The notes: generated from the sequence alone by a model not told the origin. Shown: positions 44,895 through 57,914, numbered from the stretch's first letter. The stretch is DNA of 64,000 bases from Lachnospiraceae bacterium (GCA_024405115.1 JAKSPD010000001.1:62001-126000); one strand, 5' to 3'. Made by a program: numbers and translations.

Positions 44895-46046
44895 TCAGTC
44901 CGAAAATCCCAGTATCCCTTTAATGTACATTCCTTCCGGTGTGGCAAAGTAAAAATGGCGGCCTGTTTCACCTTCAGTTATTCGGAAAAAGCCTGAGCCC
45001 TGGAAAAAATCAATATATGCAGTTGAACCGTCTTCATAAGTACCCTCATACTCATAAGCTTCCATCTGCAGGAACGAGGTAACTGATTTCTTAATGTATC
45101 CGTTACACTTTTTGAACTTTATCCTTAAAGGCGGGCCTGAAGGATCCACCTGGGTAAAGGCTATGCTTCCGTCCTCGAATACAAAATCCTTATATTCACA
45201 TTCATTATACAGATCTGTAATATTTCCGTTTATGTCAGTCGCCCCAACGAATGAATATGTGTCCTTTGGGTCCGAACCGGCTGATGTAAGATTGATTTTT
45301 CCGTTTTCCGTATCGTAGATAATGAAGCCCCCGTCTTCACCGTCAAATCTTACCAGAAGCCCTTCATCTGTATTTACCATTTCATAAGGCCAGAAAAAAT
45401 CACCGAAAGGTTCGGAAACATAAACGGTGTTTCCGTCTTTTGAAATCTTTTTGTAGTTATTCCCGTAAAATCCACAGATATAGAGATTCCCCTCCTCATC
45501 AAAATATGAGGTGACACTGGCTGCGGTGATATCATTCTCCCATAACGGTTCACCTGTAGCAAGGTCAAATGCCTTAAGCACGGCGTCATCCGTAATGTAA
45601 ACGATTCCGTCATTTATCCCCACCAGTTCCGTGGGTTCAAGCTCCGTATAGTGATTTATTCCGGTTACATACTCCCATACCCTTTCCCCGTCACTGTCAA
45701 AGCCGCAGTATAAGATCATATACCCGCTGCCGTCGGTAAGCTGACGTTTTTCAACCGGTTCAGCTGTCACGGCCGGTTTAAAGGAAAAAGTGGTTTCGGG
45801 AACAGTTTCTTCCGTGGTTTCCTCAGTCGTGGCCATGGTGGTCGTCTCCTGTTCTGTTTTATTTTCCTCACTCTGTACCGTTTCTGCGGAAGTGGAGTCC
45901 ATGTTTACATTTTCAGTTTTTGATGATCCGCAACCAGAAAACAGTAAAGCCACGGTTATCAGTGACAGAAATATCAGTGACAGATTATCTTTTTTCTTCA
46001 TGGCAGTTAAATTCCTTTTATTCTTATTACGCTGATTCATCCTCAC
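44895..46046 (-). CDS. Lipoprotein with PQQ-like propeller segments
   Basis: A 383-residue exported lipoprotein. The lipobox is LLFSGCGSS, followed by a T/E/S-rich linker (about 50-95) and a repeat region with PQQ-like blades (GINDGIVYITDDAVLKAFDL; LYICGFYGNNYKKIS). No catalytic motif is seen. The GTG at 46046 overlaps the stop of the ceramidase-like gene (GTGA), which favours coupling. An internal ATG at 46001 (AAAGGA 11 bases upstream) would give a more typical 23-residue lipoprotein signal. Function unknown. Confidence 0.75.
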   Translation of the reverse strand: MRMNQRNKNKRNLTAMKKKDNLSLIFLSLITVALLFSGCGSSKTENVNMDSTSAETVQSEENKTEQETTTMATTEETTEETVPETTFSFKPAVTAEPVEKRQLTDGSGYMILYCGFDSDGERVWEYVTGINHYTELEPTELVGINDGIVYITDDAVLKAFDLATGEPLWENDITAASVTSYFDEEGNLYICGFYGNNYKKISKDGNTVYVSEPFGDFFWPYEMVNTDEGLLVRFDGEDGGFIIYDTENGKINLTSAGSDPKDTYSFVGATDINGNITDLYNECEYKDFVFEDGSIAFTQVDPSGPPLRIKFKKCNGYIKKSVTSFLQMEAYEYEGTYEDGSTAYIDFFQGSGFFRITEGETGRHFYFATPEGMYIKGILGFSD

Positions 46047-47584
46047 GTCTCGTCATACGTGTAAACTTTATAATCTCCGTCAAACATGCCATTTATGTCC
46101 TTTAAGGTCTCACGTACCAGCTGGTCACCGCCATCATGACCCACGGTGCCGGAGCCTATGAATGCAGAGTAATGTCCGTGGCGTTCCGCCTCAGCGGTCG
46201 GTATATAACCGAAAGACCCGTTGGCAAGCTGAATGAGGAATGTCTGCTCCGCATAAGCGCGGGCCTTGATCTGATTACCGTAATCAAGGTATGGTTCACC
46301 CGGAGCGGTAGCAATGGCCACGGTTCCAAGCCTGATGACATGCACATCCGTCACATGTATGTTTTTCTTTTCCTGTTCCATGAAACGTATTATGTTTCCG
46401 GTATAACGCTGAAGGTTAGCAAGGTCGCGGTAGTTTATGTCCCCGTTCTTCTCACGGCAGAATTCCTTAATTGCCCTGCAGGATTCGTTATATTCCGTCA
46501 GGGTGGCACGCCTTAACGGAAGCTGCATCTTGTGAACATGATGGATAAGCAAAACCTCAGACTGGTGTTCTCCCAGTCCCTCCTCGTATGCATCAATGAC
46601 GGCTCTTGCAACGCGCTTGCCGGCCCTTTTCATTCCCTCAATATCAAACATGGAAGGGTCAGCCTTTCGTACCGGAGGATTATTTCGAATAAGATTTGGA
46701 TCATTAACGTCAGTATCGGGATTTACCCAGCGGATCAGGTCAACGGGGCACTGGTCTCCTGCAAATGAACACTGCGGAAGAAGATAGAAATCCTCTCCAA
46801 AGTATTCACGCAAAAGCTTTTTTGTCTCACCCCAGTAGTCAGGGGAGATGAAGTGGCGGTGCTGCACGCACTGTGCAGGACAGGCCACGTTGGCTATCGC
46901 ACCGGTAATCTTGTCTTCCTCATCAAAGAAGTATAAAAGTTCAACACCCGTATCACTGCCGCCTTCCATATGGGTGAACACTGCGGTGTTTGCATTTCCC
47001 CACATCTGAGCAGTATCATCAGAGTAAGCCACACGGCGGCACATGCCCACGGCAGCACGTTCAAACCCGTTTGCAAAGGAACCTGGTTTTCTTCCGTTCC
47101 AGGCAGCCTTGATCACTTCACATATGCGTTCAACCAGCATGTCAAAGATTTCCTGCTCCGTGGCAAGTTCAGGGTTAGTGGCTGTGTCAACCAGTTCCAC
47201 ATATCTCTGTCCCGGCTTTAAGAACTCGGACTCTATAAGTCTTGCCATGTTCCTGAACCCGTAGTCTTCAGGCGCTTCCTTAACGGCATAAAAACCAGGG
47301 CCTGTATGCGTATGGATGGCATTCAGTATGATTTTGTCAGGCTCTATACCAATCTCATTACCATGTAACTTTTTCTGGATTGTATCACACAGAAACCAGT
47401 CAGTACCGATGAGGTCACAGCTTACCATTATTGCCTGGTCATCTCCTGAATCAAGTGCCAGTGCGGTTGCAGTAAGCGGCTTTTCAACATATTCGGAAAT
47501 GCGCTCCGCAAACTGCCCAAACAGTGATACCTTCTTATCAGGTGTAATTTCAGTTTCTGCCCATCCGATTTTTATCTGTGCCAT
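46043..47584 (-). CDS. Neutral/alkaline ceramidase N-terminal-domain family protein
   Basis: A 513-residue protein with the PF04734 pattern: GWAETEITPDKKVSLFGQF, KPLTATALALDSGDDQAIMVSCDLIG, ILNAIHTHTGPG (histidines likely binding zinc) and TAPGEPYLDYGNQIKA. True ceramidases are secreted and longer; this one has no signal peptide and lacks the C-terminal domain, so activity on ceramide is unlikely, and a carbohydrate or other amide substrate is possible. The ribosome binding site GGAGG lies 6 bases before the ATG. Confidence 0.75.
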   Translation of the reverse strand: MAQIKIGWAETEITPDKKVSLFGQFAERISEYVEKPLTATALALDSGDDQAIMVSCDLIGTDWFLCDTIQKKLHGNEIGIEPDKIILNAIHTHTGPGFYAVKEAPEDYGFRNMARLIESEFLKPGQRYVELVDTATNPELATEQEIFDMLVERICEVIKAAWNGRKPGSFANGFERAAVGMCRRVAYSDDTAQMWGNANTAVFTHMEGGSDTGVELLYFFDEEDKITGAIANVACPAQCVQHRHFISPDYWGETKKLLREYFGEDFYLLPQCSFAGDQCPVDLIRWVNPDTDVNDPNLIRNNPPVRKADPSMFDIEGMKRAGKRVARAVIDAYEEGLGEHQSEVLLIHHVHKMQLPLRRATLTEYNESCRAIKEFCREKNGDINYRDLANLQRYTGNIIRFMEQEKKNIHVTDVHVIRLGTVAIATAPGEPYLDYGNQIKARAYAEQTFLIQLANGSFGYIPTAEAERHGHYSAFIGSGTVGHDGGDQLVRETLKDINGMFDGDYKVYTYDET

Positions 47585-47605
47585 ACACAGCCTCCATTTA
47601 ATATT

Positions 47606-47823
47606 TTAATCAAAGTAATCAGTTACCAGCGCATTATAGTCTCCAAAGGCTATGAATGTTTCCTCAGCCTCAAAGAGTAGGCGTTACCCCACTCCCTTTT
47701 CATAAGTTAAAGTATCTCTTCCGGATAACCGTTACGGTATGTATTTCCCTCAAAAAGTTCAGATCTGTCTATGGGATTAAGTCCCATATGGCATACGTTA
47801 TGTGTTGCTACTTTAAGTTTCAT
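47606..47823 (-). pseudogene. Remnant of an endonuclease/exonuclease/phosphatase-family gene
   Basis: On the minus strand the ATG at 47823 opens KLKVATHNVCHMGLNP, the strand-1 motif of the EEP superfamily, and stops after YPEEIL (38 codons). The following bases encode MKREWGNAYSL in a second frame, then FEAEETFIAFGDYNALV to TAA at 47606-47608 in a third; FGDYNA resembles the family's GDFN motif. An intact enzyme has 230 residues or more, so most of the middle is deleted and the rest frameshifted. It overlaps the NADAR stop by 11 bases. Confidence 0.7.
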
Positions 47824-48226
47824 TTATATCCGAATTAGAGCATTCCGCAAGACGTGCGTTTCCTGTGTTTAACAATTGTTCCTGTAAATCAGTGTTTTGT
47901 TCAAACTTCGCCTTAACCGCTTTGTATACAAGCAGCTGTTTGTATCCGTCCCAAACTACAGAATCAAAGCCTTTCGGCTTTTGCCCCAGGTCCTGCATTT
48001 CATCCGGTGCATTAGTGTTCATAATCTTTTTGGCAATTTCAGTATCGCCAAACAGTAGCGCCTTCTGTTCCATCATATACTGTTCAGTGCAGTTATATTT
48101 CTTACCGTCAATAATAAATTCACACGAATACCAATTGCTCATAAATCCATATGGCTCATCAGGAAGATGAAAACCGATGAAATATGGGGCTGTTGATATG
48201 GCGCTGTCTGTTTTTTCTATAGCCAT
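47813..48226 (-). CDS. NADAR-family protein (YbiA-like), C-terminally truncated
   Basis: A 137-residue protein of the NADAR/DUF1768 family, known members of which hydrolyse N-glycosidic bonds in riboflavin intermediates or ADP-ribosylated substrates. Motifs seen are PYGFMSNWY, YNCTEQYMMEQKALLFGD and VVWDGYKQLLVYKAVKAKF. The protein ends at LAECSNSDINET, whereas relatives continue (typically DxIWGIG and about 25 further residues). The missing end belongs to the active site, so it may be inactive. The truncation abuts the nuclease pseudogene, consistent with one deletion or recombination. Confidence 0.75.
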   Translation of the reverse strand: MAIEKTDSAISTAPYFIGFHLPDEPYGFMSNWYSCEFIIDGKKYNCTEQYMMEQKALLFGDTEIAKKIMNTNAPDEMQDLGQKPKGFDSVVWDGYKQLLVYKAVKAKFEQNTDLQEQLLNTGNARLAECSNSDINET

Positions 48227-48264
48227 TATATCTTCTGATTTCTACTGATTCCGAATTAAAAAAG

Positions 48265-48456
48265 TCACCTTTTCCGCTTGTCTTTTTTGTGTCCTGCTTC
48301 CCACGCATCAATTGCATCTTCCCATCCGTCATGGTCCTCACGATGCTCTTCAGCATAGTCTTCCGCACTGCTGAAGGAACCAAAAACACTCTTCTTTTTC
48401 TTTGCCTGCTCCTTCTCATACCAGGATGGACCAGACAGAAAATCAAAAAAGCTCAT
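48265..48456 (-). CDS. Small charged protein of unknown function
   Basis: A 63-residue protein opening MSFFDFLSGPSWYEKE, then a lysine run, an acidic/tryptophan region (EDYAEEHREDHDGWEDAIDAW) and a basic end KKDKRKR. The start overlaps the end of the glycosidase-like gene by 14 bases, and AAGGAG lies about 10 bases upstream. I do not recognise a family. I prefer it over an overlapping 95-residue frame because of its start signal and soluble-protein composition. Confidence 0.6.
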   Translation of the reverse strand: MSFFDFLSGPSWYEKEQAKKKKSVFGSFSSAEDYAEEHREDHDGWEDAIDAWEAGHKKDKRKR

Positions 48457-49969
48457 TATTCTTCACTCCTTGTATAAATCCACCATTATGAGAAATGCCA
48501 AGATGCCCATGGACACATACTGTACCGTATGGTGGCAGGTCTCCCATAAAAATTCGAAGTACACTTCCCTCCTCTAACACTTCGCCATCTGAAAGGGTAA
48601 GTGTAAGATTGCCCGGAAGATCACGAACGGCAACTGAAAAGTCTGTAAATGACCTGTCAGTTAGGTTTTCAACAAACCAATCGATTCGTATGCCATTAGT
48701 CTGGTGAACACAGATGGCACGGATGCTTAAAGGTGCTGCTCCTTCTGCTTCAGGAAATTCTTCAAAGAATGGTGTAGCATCGGCAGTGATACCCTCTTCG
48801 TGCAGTCCGCCTTTTATAATTCCGGTTTCAGTCGTTTCCACATAATCGCAGAGGAATATTTCTGAGAAACCGTCCTTACCTCTAATCCAGAGCTTTGCCC
48901 TGCCGCCTGATTCTCCTGTCAGGGAAATCCTCATGGGAGCGGAAACTGCAGTTCCTATTCCTCCCATACCATAGTCATTTCCACAATAGTACATCCTCAT
49001 CGTATCCCCTACACGGATGATGCACGGGTAAGATACGCTCTGGTCCTGCCAGCGGGTCTTCCAGGGAAGGAAATGCAGTTCACCGACATCACGAACCTTG
49101 GGCGCAAGTGCGAGATTTTCCCCATACCTTGTTCCCCTGGCCCAGGTAATGCCGTCGGTGCTTTCCGCATAAGCGATGGAATAAACACCCCAGCGAGAAC
49201 CAATGGCAGAATACCAGTGACGCCACATACCGTCCGGATCACGGAACGCTGGTCCCCCGGTGGAAGCAATGTTTTCATAGTCTCTCATGGTTGAGCGGCG
49301 ATGGACCGCTCCGTGCCGTTCCCAGTGAATGCCATCCGATGAAGTCGCATAACAGCAGAATTTCTGCTGGTCAGTAAAGACGTTGTCACCGAGTGTGGGG
49401 CAGCCGGTATAGAAGAGATGAAGAAGGTATCCGTTTTCAGTATCTTCCTTATAAAGGCCTCCCCCGGCAATTCCCACTATGGGTGTTTCGGGTTCTCCCT
49501 CAGGCGGAAGAACCGGGTTGTGTTCATATTTTTTCCAATGATAGAGGTCCTCGGACCATGCTGCGCCAAGACCCGGAAAAGCATTTAGTCCGGAACCGTG
49601 GCCACAGTTTCCGGAATACATCATGTAATAGAGTCCTTCCCTTATTTTTACGACATGTGGCAACACACACCAGGCAAAGTCAAAGGAACCGGGAGTCGTG
49701 TCATTTTTAAGAACCGCACCATAATGGGTGAAGTTTTCCGGATCATTTAAAGGAGCCGTGGCAAGATGAATCTCACGGCGTCTGGAACCTTCCTCATAGT
49801 CATTTTCCGGGTCGGTGGAATCAGCGGCATAAAAAAGATAAATCGTGTCATTTTCCACAATTGCACACGGGTTCATGGTGATGGATGCGCCAAAGGTTCC
49901 ATCAGCTGTTATGACCGGGGTTTCTTTCCGTACCCAGGCTATATTCCTTTTTAATTCTATTTCTTTCAT
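48443..49969 (-). CDS. Five-bladed beta-propeller glycosidase-like protein (GH43/GH32/GH130-type fold)
   Basis: About 508 residues from the ATG at 49969, chosen for its AGGAAGGTGG ribosome binding site; a start at 50020 would add 17 unlikely residues. Repeated blades carry the fold's pattern: MNPCAIVENDTIYLFYAAD, HVVKIREGLYYMMYSG, AWSEDLYHWKKYEHNPVL, SSDGIHWERHG, STDGITWARG and DTMRMYYCGND. A beta-sandwich-like C-terminal part (about 380-508) follows. There is no signal peptide, so it acts on imported sugars. The exact family and substrate are not clear. Confidence 0.75.
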   Translation of the reverse strand: MKEIELKRNIAWVRKETPVITADGTFGASITMNPCAIVENDTIYLFYAADSTDPENDYEEGSRRREIHLATAPLNDPENFTHYGAVLKNDTTPGSFDFAWCVLPHVVKIREGLYYMMYSGNCGHGSGLNAFPGLGAAWSEDLYHWKKYEHNPVLPPEGEPETPIVGIAGGGLYKEDTENGYLLHLFYTGCPTLGDNVFTDQQKFCCYATSSDGIHWERHGAVHRRSTMRDYENIASTGGPAFRDPDGMWRHWYSAIGSRWGVYSIAYAESTDGITWARGTRYGENLALAPKVRDVGELHFLPWKTRWQDQSVSYPCIIRVGDTMRMYYCGNDYGMGGIGTAVSAPMRISLTGESGGRAKLWIRGKDGFSEIFLCDYVETTETGIIKGGLHEEGITADATPFFEEFPEAEGAAPLSIRAICVHQTNGIRIDWFVENLTDRSFTDFSVAVRDLPGNLTLTLSDGEVLEEGSVLRIFMGDLPPYGTVCVHGHLGISHNGGFIQGVKNNELF

Positions 49970-50223
49970 TTTCCACCTTCCTAAATAAATCACAATATAT
50001 GACAACTGCTTAAGCAGCATTCAAATTATTCTTAAACATCACAGTCAGCATTGTCGGGTATCAATCAGAGCCGTCGCGATGAATTACTTTTTTGAGTATT
50101 AATACTGGTATTTGTCAATAATGTCACAAAAACCTTGCATCCTTCTTTTAAAGACTTCTGTCTCTTCTAAGAAGATATACAGCATATTCCACTTTTCAGA
50201 CAAACAACCTCATAAAACCCTTT
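49970..50223. other. Upstream region of the glycosidase-like gene with a short palindrome
   Basis: A/T-rich gap of 254 bases. It holds a perfect 12-base palindrome CTGCTTAAGCAG (50006-50017) between a possible -35 (TTGAAT) and a T/A-rich -10 region on the minus strand, and a 28-codon minus-strand frame (starting about 50177) without a family. Nothing else is recognisable. Confidence 0.35.
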
Positions 50224-50832
50224 TTAATACCCAAGCTCCTCATTTACAAGTATAACATGATATTCAATTCCTGCAGGCTTTTCCCAGAACACAGAGAAAT
50301 TCCTGCAGATACGTTCCGGGCTTTGGCAGTCATAACAGTGGTCACCGTTTATGGCACACGGGGTATTGCGCTTAAGACGCTTTGCATTCATGGGTGCAGC
50401 CACATTTCTTGCACGGTACATGGCACTTTCATAATCTTTGGTTATCTTGTTTTTCCCAATTATGATGTAAGCCTTTTTGGGACCATAGGAAAGACCGGCC
50501 ACACGGTTACCGGTATTATCTATGTTTACCATTACCCCATCTTCTGATATTCCGTTAACGGAAGAAATATAAACTTCTGACTGACAGGCCTTTTGACGGA
50601 TTTCCGGTACTGTCAGTGTTTCAGAAGGAACTGCGTGCCAGTAAACTGTGTTATGGGAAGAAAGACAAGGATAAAGTCCCATGTCCATGACAGTCTGTGA
50701 CCCTCCTATTCCTACTGTTGTCCCGTCAATTTCATTATTTAGAAAAGCTGCTGCCTCCTTTTTTGTTTCGAAATATTCTGTCAGATATCCTTTTTTCTCA
50801 AGGTTCTGTTTTAATCTCATGATCTGATCCAT
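50224..50832 (-). CDS. LUD-domain protein (lactate-utilisation LutC/YkgG-like)
   Basis: A 202-residue protein of the LUD/DUF162 family: TVGIGGSQTVMDMGL, YISSVNGISEDGVMVNIDNTGNRVAGLSYGPKKAYIIIGKNKI, and a cysteine-containing end (GDHCYDCQSPERIC). LutC homologues take part in lactate oxidation with iron-sulfur partners, but single-gene copies like this are common in Clostridia and have no known role. The ribosome binding site AAAGGAGG precedes the ATG. Confidence 0.85.
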   Translation of the reverse strand: MDQIMRLKQNLEKKGYLTEYFETKKEAAAFLNNEIDGTTVGIGGSQTVMDMGLYPCLSSHNTVYWHAVPSETLTVPEIRQKACQSEVYISSVNGISEDGVMVNIDNTGNRVAGLSYGPKKAYIIIGKNKITKDYESAMYRARNVAAPMNAKRLKRNTPCAINGDHCYDCQSPERICRNFSVFWEKPAGIEYHVILVNEELGY

Positions 50833-50934
50833 TTTAAGACCTCCTTTAAATCACATGTATAATGATAGCATATAAATATGGCATTTGCACCGACTGATGT
50901 CATAAAACCATTTCCCGAAAAATCCTGAATGGCA

Positions 50935-50962
50935 TAAAAAAGGAGCCGGTCATCCGGCTCCT
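50935..50962 (-). terminator. Terminator of the purA-asnA operon
   Basis: On the minus strand AGGAGCCGG/CCGGCTCCT (50962-50941) form a 9-base stem with a 4-base loop, followed by TTTTTT. Confidence 0.9.
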
Positions 50963-50980
50963 ATGTAAGGCATATGTTCC

Positions 50981-51991
50981 TTACAGGAAAAAGATATTGT
51001 GTTTTGCAAATTCTTCACGCTGCTCGGGCGGCCAGATTGATGCCTGAACCTCCCCGATATGGGCTTTTCCCAAAAAAAGCATGCATAATCTCGACTGTCC
51101 GATACCGCCTCCAATCGTTAAAGGCAGTGTGTCAGTAAGGATTCCCTGATGATAAGGATACTGTTCCCTTTCCGTCTCACCGCAGATTGTAAGCTGGCGG
51201 TGGAGGCTTTCCGCATCGACCCTTATACCCATGGATGAAACCTCATATGCACACTTAAGCACATCATTCCATACCAGAATGTCTCCGTTCAGTGACCAGT
51301 CATCATAGTCAGAGGCCCTTCCGTCATGCTTTATGCCGCTTTTTAAAATGCCGCCTATCTGCATAAGGAAAACTGTCCTGTATTTTTCGGTTATTTTATT
51401 TTCCCTCTGCTTTGGTGTGAGGTCCGGATACATATCCTCAAGCTCCTGCGTGGTGATAAAGAAGACATCCTTACAGATTTCGGTTTTGAGGACCGGATAC
51501 TGCTTTTTTATTTCCTCGTTAACGTCATAAAGAACACCGACTATCTTTGAAACGGTTTCCTTCAGATACTCCACGTTACGCTGCTGCCTTGTGATTATCT
51601 TTTCCCAGTCCCACTGGTCAACAAAAATGGAATGAAGGTTGTCACAGTCATCGTCGCGACGAATGGCGTTCATGTCCGTATAAATCCCCTCACCATAATC
51701 ATAGCCATAATTCTTGAGGGCCATTCTCTTCCATTTTGCAAGGCTCTGTACGACTTCGGCGGTGCCCGGCACTTCTTTTGTCGTAAATGTCACCTTACGC
51801 TCAACGCCGTTTAAATCATCATTTATTCCTGATTTTTTAGTCACGATAATGGGCGCGGTAACTCTTTCAAGATTGAGGGCATCAGCCAGCTTACCCTGAA
51901 ACGTGTCCTTTACCAGTTTAATTGCTCTCTGGGTATCCCTGAAGGATAACGGTGAGGAATAACCCTCGGGAAAAATTAGATTCTTTGACAT
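50981..51991 (-). CDS. asnA: Aspartate-ammonia ligase (asparagine synthetase A)
   Basis: A 336-residue class II aminoacyl-tRNA-synthetase-like enzyme making asparagine from aspartate, ammonia and ATP. Conserved segments are VTAPIIVTKKSGINDDLNG, MNAIRRDDDCDNLHSIFVDQWDWEK and GIGQSRLCMLFLGKAHIGEVQASIWP. It is the last gene of the operon, 46 bases after carB, and is followed by a strong terminator. Confidence 0.96.
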   Translation of the reverse strand: MSKNLIFPEGYSSPLSFRDTQRAIKLVKDTFQGKLADALNLERVTAPIIVTKKSGINDDLNGVERKVTFTTKEVPGTAEVVQSLAKWKRMALKNYGYDYGEGIYTDMNAIRRDDDCDNLHSIFVDQWDWEKIITRQQRNVEYLKETVSKIVGVLYDVNEEIKKQYPVLKTEICKDVFFITTQELEDMYPDLTPKQRENKITEKYRTVFLMQIGGILKSGIKHDGRASDYDDWSLNGDILVWNDVLKCAYEVSSMGIRVDAESLHRQLTICGETEREQYPYHQGILTDTLPLTIGGGIGQSRLCMLFLGKAHIGEVQASIWPPEQREEFAKHNIFFL

Positions 51992-52037
51992 ATACTTCTC
52001 CTTCTTTTGTATTTACTGCTGAATCCTTAACCCGGCC

Positions 52038-55000
52038 TCACATAGAATCGATGGTGGAAATCCCGAAAGTAATCTCCTCAAGCACATCAAGAAGCATCCT
52101 GACTGTATCCAGCGATGTCAGCATTGCAACATTGTTCTGTGCTGCGCACCGGCGGATTGCCGCCCCGTCTCCATAATGATTTCCGGAAAGAATAGCACGT
52201 GTATTGATAATATAACTTACATAACCTGCACGGATTGAATCCAGGACTTCTTCACTTCCCTCGCTGGGTTTATGAAGGATTCGGGTACGTATACCGCTTT
52301 CCTTCAGCACTTCTCCTGTAAGTGAAGTTGCCTCGATGTTAAATCCCATGTCATAAAAACGGCGTACAAGCGGAATGGCTTCTTCTTTGTCTTCATCAGC
52401 AACACTGACTATAATTGTTCCGTAATTTCTAAGTTCCAGTCCTGAAGCTGTAAATGCTTTATATACTGCACGGTGAAGCTTGACATCATATCCGATTGCC
52501 TCTCCTGTTGATTTCATTTCAGGAGACAGATATGCATCCATTCCGTTTAATTTGGAAAATGAAAAAACGGGAACCTTGGCATAAAAACGTTTTTTCTCCT
52601 GTGGGTAAACCTCTGTGAATCCCTGTTCTTTAAGGCTTTTACCCAGGATTACGCGTGTTGCAATATCAGCAAGACTGTATCCTGTTGCCTTTGAAAGAAA
52701 CGGGACTGTCCTTGATGATCTCGGATTGACTTCAATGATGAACACGTTTTCATTTTCATCTACAATGAACTGTATATTGAAAAGACCCACGATTCCTATG
52801 CCGGGTCCAAGCTTCTCTGTATAATCCAGTATGGTTTCTTTGACCCTTTGGGAAAGACTGAAAGCAGGATAAATGCTTATGGAATCGCCGGAATGAACGC
52901 CTGTCCTTTCTACAAGTTCCATAATTCCGGGTACGAATACGCGGCTTCCGTCACATACCGCATCCACTTCCACTTCTTTACCCTTTATGTACTTATCGAC
53001 CAGTACGGGTTTATCCTCATCAATCTCAACAGCCGTTTTCAGGTATTCTCTCAGCGTTTTTTCTTTTGCGACAATCTGCATTGCCCTTCCGCCAAGAACA
53101 AAGCTCGGGCGGACGAGAACCGGATACCCGATTTTCTCCGCTGCCCTGACTCCGTCCTCAATGGAAGTGACTGCCTGTCCTTCAGGCTGCGGAATATGCA
53201 GTTCCAAAAGGAGTTTTTCAAACGCATCCCTGTTTTCGGCACGCTCAATCGCATCACAGTCAGTTCCGATAATTCTGACGCCGCGTTCTCTCAAAGGCTC
53301 AGCAAGATTTATTGCTGTCTGGCCCCCAAGTATGGCGATAACGCCATCCGGCTTCTCAAGCTCGACAATGTTCATGACATCCTCGACGCAAAGCGGTTCA
53401 AAATACAGCTTATCAGAACACGTATAATCTGTTGAAACTGTTTCCGGATTGTTGTTGATGATGACCGCCTCGCAGCCTGCCTCACGTATCGTCTGTACGG
53501 CATGGACGGTGGAATAGTCAAACTCCACGCCCTGTCCTATCCTTATAGGGCCTGAGCCAAGAACGATGATCTTCTTCCTGTCAGTAACCACAGACTCGTT
53601 TTCATCCTCATATGTTGAGTAAAAATACGGAATGTAGCTGTCAAACTCAGAGGCACAGGTATCGATCATTTTATAAACCGGGAAGATGCCATTCTTCTTT
53701 CTGAGTAGAAAGACCTCATTTTCTGTCGTGTGCCAGAGCTCGGCAATTTCCTTATCAGAAAAGCCCGTTTTCTTTGCCAGGGCCAGTTCCCCGACCGAAC
53801 CCGTGTGTTCCCGGATCTCACTCTCTTTTACAATGATGTTTTTTATTTTCCGCAGGAAGAACCGGTCAATGGCAGTAGCTTCATGGATGGCATCTATCGT
53901 ACACCCTTTACGTATAAGCTCTGCGATTGCATATATCCTGTCATCGGTTCCTTTTTGAATGTATTCCAAAAGGGAATCCGGACATATCCCGTCAAATTTG
54001 GGATGATGCAGATGATAAAGCCCTGTTTCAAGGGACCGGATTGCTTTCAGGAGACTTTCTTCAAAAGTTCTTCCGATACTCATTACTTCTCCGGTTGCCT
54101 TCATCTGCGTGGAAAGGCAGTGATCCGCATCGGTAAATTTGTCAAACGGGAATCGCGGCATCTTTGTTGCCACGTAATCAAGTGTCGGTTCAAAAGCGGC
54201 CGGCGTATTGGCTATATGTATTTCCTCGAGTGTTAATCCAACTCCAATCTTTGCAGAGACGCGGGCGATAGGATACCCGCTTGCTTTTGACGCAAGTGCG
54301 GACGAACGCGATACCCTGGGATTCACCTCGATCAGATAATATTGAAAAGAGTCAGGATCCAGCGCAAACTGTACGTTGCATCCGCCTTCAATCTTTAACG
54401 CACGGATGATTCTCAATGCGCTGTCCCTTAGCATCTGGTATTCCTTATTTGTCAGCGTCTGAGACGGGCAGACAACTATGGAGTCACCGGTATGAATACC
54501 CACAGGATCGAGGTTTTCCATGTTGCAGACCGTGATTGCAGTGTCATTTGCGTCACGGATAACTTCATATTCTATTTCCTTGAACCCTCTGATGCTTTTC
54601 TCTATGAGAACCTGATGAACCGGGGAAAGCGAAAGTCCGTTTTTAAGCAGCGGAAGAAGCTCATTTTCATCATCTGCAAACCCTCCTCCGGTACCTCCTA
54701 GCGTAAAGGCAGGACGCAGGACTACAGGATAGCCTATTCTTTCTGCAATTGCCGCCCCATCCTCAAGGGACGCCGCAATGTCTGAAGCAAGCACCGGTTC
54801 ACCAAGACTTTCGCAGAGTTCCTTAAATAATTCCCTGTCCTCAGCGCACCGGATGCTGTCACGGTCTGTACCCAGAAGCTCGACACGGCATTCTGCCAGA
54901 ACACCTTTCTTTTCAAGCTGTATGGCAAGGTTCAGCCCTGTCTGTCCTCCGATTCCCGGAAGAATTGCGTCCGGGCGCTCATGGCGTATGATCTTTGCAA

Positions 55001-55212
55001 GATATTCCAGCGTAAGAGGCTCCATGTACACCTTATCCGCAACTATGGTATCTGTCATGATTGTTGCCGGATTGGAATTACAGAGTATTACTTCGTAGCC
55101 CTCTTCCTTAAGTGCCAGACACGCCTGTGTTCCTGCATAGTCGAATTCAGCCGCCTGACCGATGACGATCGGCCCGGAACCAATGACCAGGATTTTATGA
55201 ATATCCGTCCTT

Positions 55213-55220
<8 letters not shown>
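52038..55220 (-). CDS. carB: Carbamoyl-phosphate synthase large subunit
   Basis: A 1060-residue synthetase with two homologous ATP-grasp halves ([20 protein letters not shown] near the start; [20 protein letters not shown] near 560) and a C-terminal allosteric MGS domain. It makes carbamoyl phosphate from bicarbonate, ATP and ammonia tunnelled from CarA, for pyrimidines and arginine. It overlaps carA by 8 bases. There is no nearby pyrimidine- or arginine-pathway partner gene. Confidence 0.97.

Positions 55221-57914
<2,694 letters not shown>

Noticed and set aside
48159..48446. 95-residue minus-strand frame overlapping the small charged protein
   Set aside because: Arginine-rich composition typical of an out-of-frame reading, no ribosome binding site; the 63-residue frame fits better.
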